Assembly: GCA_034638255.1 (NCBI GenBank)
Contig: JAWPGT010000001.1
Span: forward strand, 2,170,001 to 2,234,000
DNA from: Coprinus comatus
Lineage: Eukaryota > Basidiomycota > Agaricomycetes > Agaricales > Agaricaceae
Direction: 5' to 3'
Length of the DNA: 64,000 nucleotides
The translations under genes and the position numbers were made by a program. Below the pieces are notes generated by a model, which had not been told where the DNA came from, searched no databases, and saw only the letters and a list, made by a program, of their open reading frames with translations. Shown here in pieces: positions 53,809-64,000 of this stretch. Every line of letters starts with the position of its first letter. Position 1 is the stretch's first letter.

Positions 53809-55916
53809 TCAGCTATTACCTAGAACTGCCATATATGTCTGGCTCGTCGCACGAGCACTAACATGCACATGTGTTGGCTCTCCAGCATCCGTACAAACCG
53901 CAATGCTCTTGATCCATGGATGTTCAATGATCTCTTCAATCGTTAATCGACTTTTAGGATCGGGTTCCAACATTTTGCGGATCAATGGCCTGCATTGCCG
54001 AGGACTAAGGTTATTGATGGTTGGAGGACATGCAGACACTGTAGCATTTGTGCTTGCACAAGCAGTAGCATATGCGGCGTATAGTTGATCCGTTGAAGGT
54101 TGAGCCGCTCGCCATGGCAATTCTTGGAAATGTAGGCAGTAATAAACAACCCCACATGCCCAGATATCGACTAGGCGTGCATCGTAGGCTGATTATGCCG
54201 TAAGAAAACATCGGAAAAAAATGAAAGTGCAAGCATTAGGCTCAGATGCCTCAGGGCAAGAAGGAGCACGGCTTACGTTTACCCCAAAATTGCTCTGGTG
54301 CGATGTACGGCTCACTTCCACAAAGCCCAGTAGACATGTGAACAGTCGCTTCCCATGGCAACCGGTACACAGTTGAAGCTCCGTAGTCACCAATCTGGCA
54401 AAAGGTCGGTAAAATGTCTCTCAAAGCGGAAATAATTATGCACCTTTAAATGTCCTTTAGCATCGAAAAACAGATTCTCCGGTTTAATGTCACGGTGTGC
54501 TACTCCTTGACTGTGGAGATAGGCGACACCATTGAGTAACTGCTTGAAACAACATTCGACCTCACTAGGACTCATACCCCTAATAAGAAAGAGAATTAGC
54601 TTTTGTCATCCATCAAAATATCATATCATAGATAGACAGGTTGTGTCATGTTTTTTTTTTCGGAAATGAAAACAAGAACTCGATCCGGATCATGGCGGGG
54701 ATATGTTTTCATACTTCGGAAAACGGCACCGTAGGAGTAGAACAACAGAAACAAGACTCACCCTTTCTTGATGGCGGCATAAAGATCACCTCCTGGACAA
54801 AATTCCATGACCTCACACCAATGTAAGCCCTCATCTTGAACGAGGTCAACAGTCTCAACAACATTGGGGTGGTGTAGCGTCGAGGAGATGCAAAATTCAG
54901 CAGTGAGCTTTTTCACATAATCCTTTTCAGTCTCGTTCTTGCGGCGCTTCCGGAATTCCTAAATAAGAAAGGTTGATTAGAATCCAGTGCATCATAAAAT
55001 AATCAGGGAGCAGTAGCTAAGGAATATAAGAGCAAGTTCGGACGGAACTCATCCATCAAGACTGTGCAGGGCAGAGGACCCTGGCGTGATAAGAGCTATA
55101 AAACTAGGACCCACTTACTTTGACAGCATATAATTTTTCCTCACTCCTGTCCCACTTGTGGGCAAGACGAACGACACTGGTCGCACCTTTCCCGATGGCG
55201 ACCTTTTGGCAAACACCATACTTCTGTGTCAGACTCACCACACTCTCTCCGGCCGTGCTCTTTGTACCCTTGATCACGTCACCAGCATCAGAGTCTGAAC
55301 GCTTCGACGAGGTGGAACGCTGAGATGACCGGCGATTGAGTTTGGGAGTTCCGTTGAGCAGATCTTTGAGGTTGAACTTGTGGCTGTCGCCCTTATCGCT
55401 ATGGATGGATGCAGGTTTTGAGCGAGGAAGCTCTGGGGCCTGCTGGGCCTTCTTGGAAGATCCGCCGAAGCCGAGGATCTTGCTTCCGGGTAAGCCTCCA
55501 GAGACACTGGGAGCACGGCTTGGAGGACGGCTTGGCGGGCGACTGGGTGCTCTGCTGGCAGGGGCGCTGGCCCAATCGCTGTCGGTTGGAGATACGATAA
55601 CAGGGGATGAAGTTGCGGAAGATGACTTTCTTTCTTGTACAATCGAATTTGAACGGGATTTCTGCTGTCTTGGAGTGTGATCAGAGCCGGATGAAGATGA
55701 TTGGGAAGGGGGCACGACGAGCTTCTTGAGAGATGCCCTGGTGTTCCCTGGTTGTTTGTCTTGTGCTGTGTGTGCTTCTGGTGGGGGAAGAGGAATGGAA
55801 TTCATGTTTGTTCCGTTCAAGTGCTTTGTTGGTCTTTCATGGGGAGGTTTGTCGGCGCCGTCTGGGCCCTCACCGTCAGTCTGGGCGGTGTCGTCTGTAG
55901 AATCGAAAATGGGCAT
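53809..55916 (-). CDS. Ser/Thr protein kinase of the HAL4/SAT4 type
   Basis: Exons 55916-55119, 54958-54762, 54579-54444, 54394-54277 and 54188-53809 join to 542 residues. The N-terminal 235 residues are disordered, Ser/Pro-rich with [12 protein letters not shown] repeats. The kinase domain follows: glycine loop [15 protein letters not shown], catalytic Lys266 in LYAVK, gatekeeper region [31 protein letters not shown] (about 361), metal-binding IGDYGAS (DYG for DFG), activation segment [14 protein letters not shown] and [13 protein letters not shown]. In yeast this fungal family regulates potassium uptake and nutrient-permease stability. Intron 1 (160 nt) is long for this window. Assignment to the family is firm, orthology less so. 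Confidence 0.92.
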
Positions 55917-57221
55917 TTTGTGTGAGAACAGCGTCTCTATATGTTCATGGCGTCAGGTCAGGTGGTGGATAAGAAGAGCAGCTGGATGGTGGTGGTTAAG
56001 AAGAAAAAGAGACAAAGGCTGAAAGTATGTGTCAGCGCCAAAGCCACGTGCATTCATCAATGGCATAAATCCCTCCCTCGTTTAAAGCCACACATCATCA
56101 AATATATCCTCCAGAAAAATACAATATTATAACAGAACTCCTTTGGTACGTACAACCCTTCTTGGATGCCTCCTTGTGTGGCGGACACTTGATTGTTAGA
56201 TGAATTTGTATCCCAGCGTGGAGTGGGAGCAATGAAAGATAGGACAGTATGTTTAGCTATGTCAACTGCTGACCTCCATCGCATGATTACTCATGCTAGG
56301 TTTAATATGAGTGTGGCGCCGGCCCTCTTTGTTGGGTCTTCCAGGTCTGTAAGATCCCCTATGTGCCTTGCAAACATGACTAATTTTGCCACTGATCGAT
56401 CCACTGCTTGAGAACGAACTTGATTATAACCATCGATAAACGTTTGTTGAACGCTAAACGTGGGTAACTAGTATTGGCATATTGGTACACATGTACGATA
56501 GTTTTATCGGAATTCACTTTCAGAGGTTACAATCAAAGTACTACCATCAAGCTATTCAATAGTGAATATGGGAAGATCGTACCAGTGGAATCAGGACGGA
56601 AATTGCACAATCTCTTGATTTACGTACACATACACCTACCGAATCAAAAGATAAAAATCAAGGTTCGAACCCATGTTCTGGGGTAATAATTCGACACCCG
56701 CAGACAGCTTGCATCCATCCAACCTACCTTCCTTGAGCCAATCACCCGCCGGCACAAGTAAAATGGGGTGGTGATAACGTCTTTGACAAACAGAATATAT
56801 GCAAACCGAGTAAAAAGTGGGGTGTCTATAACGTGCCTACCCATGAGGATAAGAACCAACGACCAATAAATAGATCCCACCAAAACCGAATAGAAAGCTC
56901 AATAAATTTAAAACAATCAAATAACAGTATTAGGACGATCATGGGGGGAACACATCGTGGACTTCACCTTGAGAGAATCTTGTTTAGCTCCGAGTGGCAG
57001 TGAAGCAATGCCGCTTCGCTGAGTCATTATTACTGCACAGTTGATCTTGGATAAGGTTTGTGGTGGCTTGACTTACGTCAGCAGCAATGGCGAGTGACTC
57101 CTCTTCGTGTGGGCAATACCAGACGTTATCCTCAAGACCAAGGTGAGCCTCTCTCGCTGCCCGTTCGTCGTACAGAACCACTAATTAACACATCTTTGAC
57201 ATTGTAGACACGACACGAACG
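55917..57221. other. Intergenic, 1.3 kb, between the kinase and eL19
   Basis: Upstream region of the minus-strand kinase and of plus-strand eL19. A short minus frame at 57181-57078 (MVLYDERAAREAHLGLEDNV...) ends at a GTAAGT and may be a small gene divergent from eL19, but no sound second exon was found. The GGTTCGAACC string near 56664 does not fold into a tRNA. Nothing else seen. Confidence 0.4.
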
Positions 57222-58021
57222 ATGGGTGAGCATTTTGAACCTTACAAAATTCTCAAGAAAAATGCAACTTGGAAAATCTGACCAATTTCAATCAGTCAAC
57301 CTCCGTTCCCAAAAGCGCCTCGCCGCAAGCGTCGCCGGCGTTGGCAAGCGCAAAATCTGGCTCGATCCCGCTGAGCAGGCTGAGATTGGCAATGCCAACT
57401 CTCGTACACACGTCAAGAAGCTCATCAAGGATGGCCGTGTGATCATTAAACCCACCACTGTCCACTCCCGTGCCCGTACACAGGAGCTCCTTGCTGCCAA
57501 GAGGAAGGGAAGGCATACCGGTGCTGGTAAGAGGAAGGGTACTGCTGAGGCTCGTATGCCCACTAAGGTGCAATGGATGAGAAGACAGAGGGTTCTCCGA
57601 AGACTGTTGAGGAAGTACAGAGATGCTGGTAAGATCGACAAGCACCTGTGAGTAATCATTTTCGTCTTACAATGGGACTGGTCCTTGGAGGGTTATTGTT
57701 GTAGAAAGAGATGCTGATCCCTGTTCCTAGTTACCACTCTCTCTACATGAAGTCAAAGGGTAACGTCTTCAAGAACAAGCGTGTCTTGATGGAGTTCATC
57801 CACAAGGCCAAGGCCGAGAAGAACCGCACAAAGGTCCTCACCGACCAAATGGAGGCTCGTCGTGTCAAGAACAAGGTCCGTTACTTATCATCGTTCATTC
57901 TCATTTTCTCATGACCAATACCCACTCCTAACAGGCTGCTCGCGAGCGCCGTGCTGCCCGTATCGCAGAGAAACGCCAAGGTCTCGTCGCTATCGAGCAC
58001 GAAGACGCTGTCAAGGAGTAA
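57222..58021 (+). CDS. RPL19: 60S ribosomal protein eL19
   Basis: Exons 57222-57225 (only ATGG), 57296-57647, 57731-57875 and 57935-58021 give 195 residues, the normal eL19 length. [20 protein letters not shown] starts the protein; [12 protein letters not shown], the [20 protein letters not shown] basic loop and the long C-terminal basic helix ([16 protein letters not shown]) are all present. The tiny first coding exon is usual for fungal ribosomal protein genes. Intron 3 uses a GTCCGT donor. It is a component of the large subunit near the peptide exit tunnel, forming an intersubunit bridge. Confidence 0.98.
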
Positions 58022-58644
58022 ATCATGGGATCTCAGTTTTAGAAGTACAGCCATACTCCGTGTACTTCCTAATCTCATCTTTGGTTCCTTTCATCACCTC
58101 CGCCCTTCCTTCGCTCCCCTATGCCTTTATTCTGTCGTGTTCACCGTTTCGTTATACACAAGCAACACCCCATATGTAAAGTACATATGCTCGCTTTGGG
58201 AAAAGATCATGCCTCCCATATTCATGCTCTCTGATGGAATTTATCTTTCTTGGAAGTTAGCTGTTATAGTCTTTGTTTTCGGTGCGTGCGCATAGCAACC
58301 CCTTATAATCAAAGAATGCGATATTGTTGTGTGAGTTCAAAATTAGAACAATAACATTTCTTGTTTCCCCTCGCGATTAAATATCCAAAATTTCAAGGCC
58401 TCAGGGGCTACCTATTGTTGTCTTGTTCTCAAGTTGTTGAGTGAAATTGTTTTGTCTATCGGTTATAAGGTGTAGGTTCTGTGTATTTAAGCCAGAAATC
58501 GCTGGCGTTTTTCTCCTCAGACCTTTACACCTTCTCACTCAACTTCTCTCTTGTGCTCACTAGTCTTACCATCCCTACCCTCAAGTAAGTACGAATCTCC
58601 CTGTACTTCCCAGGATTTATATTTATTGAAGCAGACAAAAAAAA
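58022..58644. other. Intergenic
   Basis: eL19 3' flank and upstream sequence of the ORF at 58645, with a TATTTAAG box near 58484 and a pyrimidine-rich stretch (58508-58545). No gene seen. Confidence 0.5.
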
Positions 58645-58905
58645 ATGAAATACCGTGCTCATCTACAAAAACGATGGGAATTGGAGGATCTAGAACCTTT
58701 AGATTCTGGATCAGTATATCATTCAAGATGGAAAAGAGTACTTGAAGAACAAGTTTATCATATGAGAGCTATTAATGGTAGTAGAAGGAGTAGGTGTGGA
58801 AGGAGTCGTGGACAAGGACAGGGACAGGGACAGAGGAATTGGAATGGAAGAGTTCAGGATCAAGATATGGAGAGGGAGGGGGGGCCCGGGGGGAGTTTTT
58901 TTTAG
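58645..58905 (+). CDS. Small Arg/Gly/Gln-rich protein, 86 residues
   Basis: ATG 58645 to TAG 58905. The N-terminal half looks like an ordered helix (RAHLQKRWELEDLEPLDSGS, then RWKRVLEEQVYHMRAI); the C-terminal half is GRSRGQGQGQGQ-type low complexity ending in a poly-G/poly-T stretch. The upstream TATA-like box (58484) and pyrimidine tract support transcription. An earlier ATG at 58551 in another frame was rejected. Function unknown. Confidence 0.45.
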   Translation: MKYRAHLQKRWELEDLEPLDSGSVYHSRWKRVLEEQVYHMRAINGSRRSRCGRSRGQGQGQGQRNWNGRVQDQDMEREGGPGGSFF

Positions 58906-61900
58906 TTGAAAATTGAGTGAAGAAACTTGAAACTTGAATTCTACTTTGCAAGTTAATCAAGGAGTCGAGCTGTAGTCAAAAACCAAAAGCCAAACGCCAA
59001 ACATTCATAAATTCAATATTTAGCACTCAGCATCATAAATCGTTCACTTTCACAATTATAATGTTATAAAACCGTAATAACAATTGAAAATGATTGTTAT
59101 ATATTTGTATTGTAGTGAATCACGTTACCCTCATTTCATAGACAAATTGGACTTTTTTTTTTTTTTTCTAACTTGTTTTAAGTCGAAGTTGTTGTAATTG
59201 TAATTGTAATTGTAATATTATCAACGTTCATTGATTATTTTTTCTTTACATAAAACATTATAAAAAAAATATTGTGTTCATGATTTACCAAGAACTACAG
59301 GGGGTGCAAAAGGGACCGAAGAAAAAAAAAAAGTCATAATTTGAAAGCCCAAACACAACCGAAATAATTAAAGTAACGGCTACTATCAAAATGCTAAGGT
59401 GAAGAAAGATGCGAATCGAATGGTTTCTACAAAAAAAGTCACTTTGAGGGGGTTGTGACTCGTGAGTCATGATAAACGTCCTTTGAAGAGTCAGCTTCGC
59501 TAACAACAATAAAACGGAAAGAGTTACATCAAGGTCAGTGTGACTCTGAATTCAACTCGCATCATACTCTTGCCCGTCGAGTTCAGGTAGTTAGGAAATA
59601 ACAGGACAATTGATGAATAATGTATTCAGGAATGTAATTTCCTGTGGAATGACATTGAGTGTGTAGGAATCGAGCCTGGCGAATGCGGCGGGAGAACTTC
59701 TCAGAACCACGGTGGCTCACCACGACGAATTGGGAACCAACAGCCGACGTCGAATGAGAGAAGGCTCGCCCAAATTTAGTTGCCTATTTGTCTCCTCTAA
59801 CCTGTCTATTACTCCAGTTTTATACTTTACTATGCATCTCCGGTGATTGTTCATTTTAGTGTCTGAGTTTTGTAAAGTGATGGGGGGCAATTTTGATCCA
59901 ATGACCTCCAATATTTGGGAAGGCAGTCTCATAAGTTTGACAACATCGGGGGAATGTTGAGATGAGAAGGTCGGTGGTTCCACCTATTAGTCTACGTTAT
60001 GTGAAAAACAAATTGTCCCCTGTATTGAAGTATGATGAGTGACTGGTTCTTAACTTCTTAGCAGTGAGCATCATAGTAATGTACATGATTAATGAGTATT
60101 GGAAGGGAGATCTCTCCTGGACATCAAGTCCATGGTATAACACGGTTATCCATATAAAGGAACAGTGGTATGGCCTTGGGTAAAAACTGAAGCAATAACA
60201 TTGTATATGTATATTGTGATAACACCGCATACATTGGGTGCAATAACGTTGCACACTTGATGCTAACGTCGTCTACACATACCCAAGTTGATGGAAACTT
60301 GAAACTTGAAACTTGAAACTACACCTCACGATGCGAGGTGCCATGTTGCACCCTTGTTCTCGAGAGGTCAACTCCGGCATCTCCAATAACCCTACTCCCA
60401 AGTGTTTCTTCGTGTGTAGGTGTGATCTCAATGGTCTCCTCTGATTGTTTGTGTGAGTCTGTTGTCCATGGGTTCTCTCCCTTGGGATCTGTTGTAGGGA
60501 AATGGGCACAGGTGCCATCTTGATCTAGCATGTTGTTGTCTAGGACGAAGTGGAATTTCGTGTTCTTGTTGATTGCCTGAGACTAGCAAATCAGGGTTGA
60601 TGCCTTGTAGGCCTATGGGATGGCCGATTTTAAGAGTTGATGTGTGTGTAGGTTGGTGCTTCTCTCGTTGTAGATGACTTGAGGAATGTCATCAAATTGT
60701 TGATTTACTCGTGGCCTTGTATGATGTTCCGGGCGTCTTGTGGATCTCGTTATGGAAGTTCATGGTTGATCCATGGAATAGGAATGACAGATAGATGGGA
60801 TAATAAATAAAGAAGTAAGGTAATGCAGCAACGAGACGTTGCACTAATATGGAAAATGGTATGTAGAAATGGTTACGTGCCCTGCGTCAGATGCTCTCTA
60901 TTTACCGACGAATATCTACTATCATCCCTCCATACTGTTTTTCAAGTTTCAACTATTAGTGCTTACTACTCCCAATGTTCGACAAATTTCTTTCCCAACC
61001 ACATTGTACCATGATGAGGTCTTCTCTCCCATGGGCCATCACTCAGTACTCAGGTGTCATCACTTATTTATACCCTCATTACATTGCATTACCGCCACGC
61101 TCCTATTATTCTACATCATATGAGCCTTCACAAACAAGAGAGTGGTAAATATTCACAAGAAGATGCTTCACTTCTGATAGACCTATCAGAATCGAAGCTG
61201 TAGTACGGTGCTAGCACCTCCTCTGTATCCATGCATCTAGTAGTGAACGGCATATCGATCTCCTGATCAAGAGGCAATTTACAAGGCATATACCAGATGG
61301 TTGCATCAACTTGAACGTAATAACATATCATTTGATTTCCATCAGTAAACCTCACACTGCTTTTGACCTTTTATGCCTTCCCCTGTTGGCGAGTCTTTCT
61401 TCAGTGTTGATGATTGATGGATCAGTAGTTATTTATTATGTGATAGTGGAATCAATGGTTTGAACTTGGCATTCATCAATGTAGCAACTGCCTCGGTGTA
61501 TTCTTCAATGAAGACGCCCATACCTTTTTCTCAGATCCGCCATCACTCGACTTGTAAAGAGGTTCCACATCCTATCCAGATGTCATGCATCAAAATCAAT
61601 TTTAAGTTCTATGCTATTGAAGCATGCCACGTGGTCGATATAAAATTACCAAAAATTAAAATAGAAACCAGCAGTACGGTGGAACAAGATAATGTTCAAT
61701 TGCTGCTATTGGTTGGTATACTATGAGTATTTGGTTTTTTCTATGACTATCTAGTCCCTATAACAGGTCTTTCTTTTAACTTTCCAATCCAGCTTCTTCT
61801 AACTCCCTCTCCCCCTAACTCTCTACACCACTCACACTTCAGACAATTTCTGCACTGGTCACAGTTGTTTACTACATCTACTTAGTCGTTTTTCAACACC

Positions 61901-61932
61901 AAGCACTTCATCCCCTCCCCACGATCATCGTC
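58906..61932. other. Gene-poor 3-kb region with repeat relics
   Basis: Holds (TAATTG)n near 59190-59215, the dispersed repeat at about 59700-59765, a (GAAACTT)n microsatellite at 60294-60320, and a minus-strand frame about 60780-60319 that reads like a protein (RPRVNQQFDDIPQVIYNERS) but has several stops, probably a transposon or gene relic. No intact gene was recognised. Confidence 0.5.
59700..59765. repeat. Short dispersed repeat shared with the YR element end
   Basis: ggaaccaacagccgacgtcgaatgagagaaggctcgcccaaa resembles 30829-30876 (ggaaactcccagccggcatcgaatca...ggctcacccaaa). 30788-30820 carries a related string. It may be a decayed terminal repeat. Confidence 0.5.
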
Positions 61933-62708
61933 ATGGCACCTTCTGCTCGCACTTGTAAGTATCCGATGAAGATTCTACTTGAACAACCAGAAACTGACTC
62001 ATTTGTTTCCATGAAGGGGTATTTATGACTCTGAATTTTGCCCGCTTTCTCAGCACTACATCCCTCCTCTTGGCGGTCGCCACAAACATCTTAACACTCA
62101 TGAGTGATATTAAAGTTCTCAATCGTTTGGCGACTGCTGGTACAAATTCTTTACGTTCAGGATCAAACTCGACTCAAAATGCTGTGTTATACCTCCCATA
62201 TGTGCATTCACATCCGTCCCTGAAAAGAGCTAACTCGGTCTATACATTTCCAACTTAGTGGCAGTACAGTACCCAATCAATCCGCTGGAGCCTTCTGGGC
62301 AGTGCTCAATAGGTTGTTCATTATTTGTCAAGCTCTTGTGCTCTTCCTATCAGAGCTTGGGTTCCCCGCGCGATTCTTCAGTCTATACTTCCCGGTATTA
62401 GGCAAGGACTTTGGGTTGGGTGCACTTGGTATTATTCAGATGCTGTAAGTCTATCATATTCGGTACCAAAAATAATCCCGTTGACATGGATAAAACATAG
62501 ACTTGGAGCTGCCATCCTATCTCATTTCGCTGATAAATTCACTCTCGTATCTGCCTTTTTCCTCTTTTCCTTGGGTTGCCTCAACGCTGCCCTTGGTATC
62601 ACCTTCCGCGAGAGTGGTAAAGATAAACGTTCATTTGCTTCTTTTTTCAAACGAGACAAAAATGTCCTACCCACGACTACTCCTCGAACCACTGCTAGTG
62701 TAGTTTGA
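61933..62708 (+). CDS. Four-pass membrane protein, DUF7598 type
   Basis: Exons 61933-61954, 62017-62215, 62259-62444 and 62501-62708 give 204 residues. The order is a short N-terminus, TM1 (FARFLSTTSLLLAVATNILTL), a polar loop, the conserved GSTVPNQSAGAFWAVLNRLF leading into TM2, FPVLGKDFGLGALGIIQ with TM3, then SHFADKFTLVSAFFLFSLGC for TM4, and a charged tail. This pattern is a widespread basidiomycete membrane family of unknown function. Intron 2 (62216-62258, 43 nt, donor GTCCCT, branch CTAAC) is the least certain; an alternative joins 62151 to 62270. Confidence 0.75.
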
Positions 62709-62883
62709 CGATGTCATTGATTCTAAAGTTTCCCCCCCCCAGACTTTGTAACTTTTTCTTTCTCTCGAGACCGCATCTGTTTCGCAAATGACCCCCTAGT
62801 GGGCGCCTGTGTATAGTTAAAAATGTATCAATATCAGAGTTCAAACGTTCAATCTATGATAGTACGCTGAAGCAAGCATTCAA

Positions 62884-64000
62884 TTAAGCTCTAAACCTAG
62901 AATCCAAGCTCATTTGAGCAATCGTTGTAACCTCATCCTCCGACAATCCCAACCCTAAAGGTTGTTTAGCGAGGAGAAGAGCATATTCCGCCGTTAAAGT
63001 TGTACGGAATGGTAATATATCATCCGTCTATCCATGTTTGTGAGTTATATATATTATACTTGAACAAAACTTTGCAGACACTTACGGAAATAGCTATGGG
63101 GTGGTTATGTTTGAGATAATGTCCAATATGGTGGTCTTCCAAGCTTGATACCGTCTTACATCTATGATATAGATATATTCATTTTAAATCTTTTCACATT
63201 GAGCCTCTTAAAAAGATTAAGAAGTAACTCACAATAAATTCGAACTCAAACAAACTTCAACGCATAACTTTTTCCTCTCCACCACTACATTTTTCGCTTC
63301 TTCATTCAAAAACGTTGCATGTCCCAATCTATCAGGCATACATTGTAACAATTTCATAGTTTCTTCTTCGGTATTCTTCTCCGTCTACAAATCCATAAAA
63401 CGCCATATTAAGTATTACAATCCCAAAAAAAAACGAAAACTTATCTTAGATCTAAGATATATATATATATAATAATAATAAAAAAGAACACACCTCAGCA
63501 ATATGAACAGTAACACCCAACCCTAACTCCTTAACCTCTTTCAATACTCCACTAAAATCATCAACATCTCCACTTAACGGATCACCACAAATATCAACAC
63601 CAATAAGAGGTAATTCCGGTGACAATTCCTTGAATTTCTTCAATAAACCAAGTATCTCTTCCAGAACCGTAGGTGCCATTTTTCGATCCAAAGAAACTAT
63701 CAATCCTATGTTCCGTTTAATCCTCCTTGAACCTTCCGAATAACTGTTACCCTCAACATTAACATCAACATCAGCATCTCCGCATGAGGAAGAAGAAGAA
63801 GAAGAGGGGGAGGGTAGGGTATAACAAGGATGCGAAACAATAACATCCAAAACAGTCTTCAAATAAACTTCCCTAGACATATACTCCGTTTCTCTAGGTG
63901 TACTTCGTAACTCCAAATAACTACATTCCGGTTCAACACCACCCAAAAAATGATCCAAAACACCACGAGTAGCAAAAGCTAAAGATTCAGGTGTACTCGT
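62884..64000 (-). CDS. Adenosine-deaminase-like protein (ADAL type), N-terminus outside the window
   Basis: Exons run from beyond 64000 to 63494, then 63384-63233, 63161-63086 and 63027-62884. Features of the metal-dependent deaminase family are CSYLELRSTPRETEYMS, GLIVSLDRK, IGVDICGDPLSGDV, VTVHIAE (zinc His and catalytic Glu), PDRLGHATF, VEVCLSSNL, HHIGHYLKHNHPIAIS and TDDILPFRT (catalytic Asp pair). The family deaminates N6-methyl-AMP or adenosine. A Ser/Asp-rich insert after VSHPCYTLP (about 63830-63740) is unusual. The intron at 63493-63385 contains a TA microsatellite. The visible part is intact. Confidence 0.9.

Noticed and set aside
56640..56700. GGTTCGAACCC string resembling a tRNA T-arm
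   Set aside because: No matching acceptor, D or anticodon stems could be placed within 60-90 bases on either strand; the palindrome itself explains the likeness.
1..64000. CRISPR arrays, rRNA genes, bacterial operons, riboswitches
   Set aside because: No regularly spaced repeats, rRNA-like blocks or prokaryotic signals were seen; the genes are intron-rich and eukaryotic.

Overview
The window is nuclear DNA from a filamentous basidiomycete, most likely a mushroom-forming Agaricomycete. The evidence is the dense short introns (mostly 45-90 nt), a GH10 xylanase with an N-terminal CBM1, a serine-rich cupredoxin wall protein, and Agaricomycete-type transposons. No bacterial-style operons, CRISPR arrays, rRNA genes or credible tRNA genes were seen. 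Gene models below were built by hand from open frames plus GT-AG sites. Unless stated otherwise, exon phases were checked to sum to a whole number of codons.

Layout. 1-9.5 kb: a partial unknown gene, a membrane protein with a Kre9-like ectodomain, a probable Mediator subunit (MED9), two tandem copies of an unknown 12-exon gene made by a segmental duplication that also copied the 5' end of MED9, and a small single-pass membrane protein. 10-14 kb: gene graveyard with a decayed acidic-protein gene, an unidentified fragment and a third, truncated copy of the tandem gene. 14-28.7 kb: mostly housekeeping and secreted proteins (DUF6914-like protein, cupredoxin, proline dehydrogenase, BCP1, GH10 xylanase with 2-, 7-, 14- and 16-nt micro-exons, an unknown Ser/Thr-rich protein, GAR transformylase, an EFM5-like methyltransferase with a 1-nt frameshift, a small ORF). 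29.1-30.6 kb: an eroded tandem array of alternating exon pairs that keeps its splice sites.

30.8-43.3 kb is a tyrosine-recombinase (DIRS/Ngaro-like) retrotransposon on the minus strand. Its recombinase gene is split by a 6,979-bp DNA transposon (31364-38342) with CACACCC termini and a TA target duplication. The retroelement carries several in-frame TGA codons. The DNA transposon carries a transposase on the minus strand, an unknown gene on the plus strand, and a fragment matching the retroelement. 44.3-52.2 kb is a Ty3/Gypsy chromovirus with 608-bp, nearly identical LTRs and a perfect ACGAC target duplication. Its pol has two frameshifts, and between pol and the 3' LTR lies an intact antisense gene for a cysteine-cluster, acidic, coiled-coil-like protein.

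52-64 kb returns to host genes: a HAL4/SAT4-type protein kinase, ribosomal protein eL19, a small Arg-rich ORF, a 3-kb gene-poor stretch, a four-pass membrane protein (DUF7598 type) and an adenosine-deaminase-like gene that runs off the window end.

Host genes are independently transcribed. The clear shared arrangements are two divergent promoters: PRODH/BCP1 (165 bp, two CACGTG boxes) and GART/EFM5 (382 bp). The strongest points for follow-up are the 2-nt micro-exon in the xylanase, the antisense accessory gene of the chromovirus, the nested transposons and the exon-pair array.
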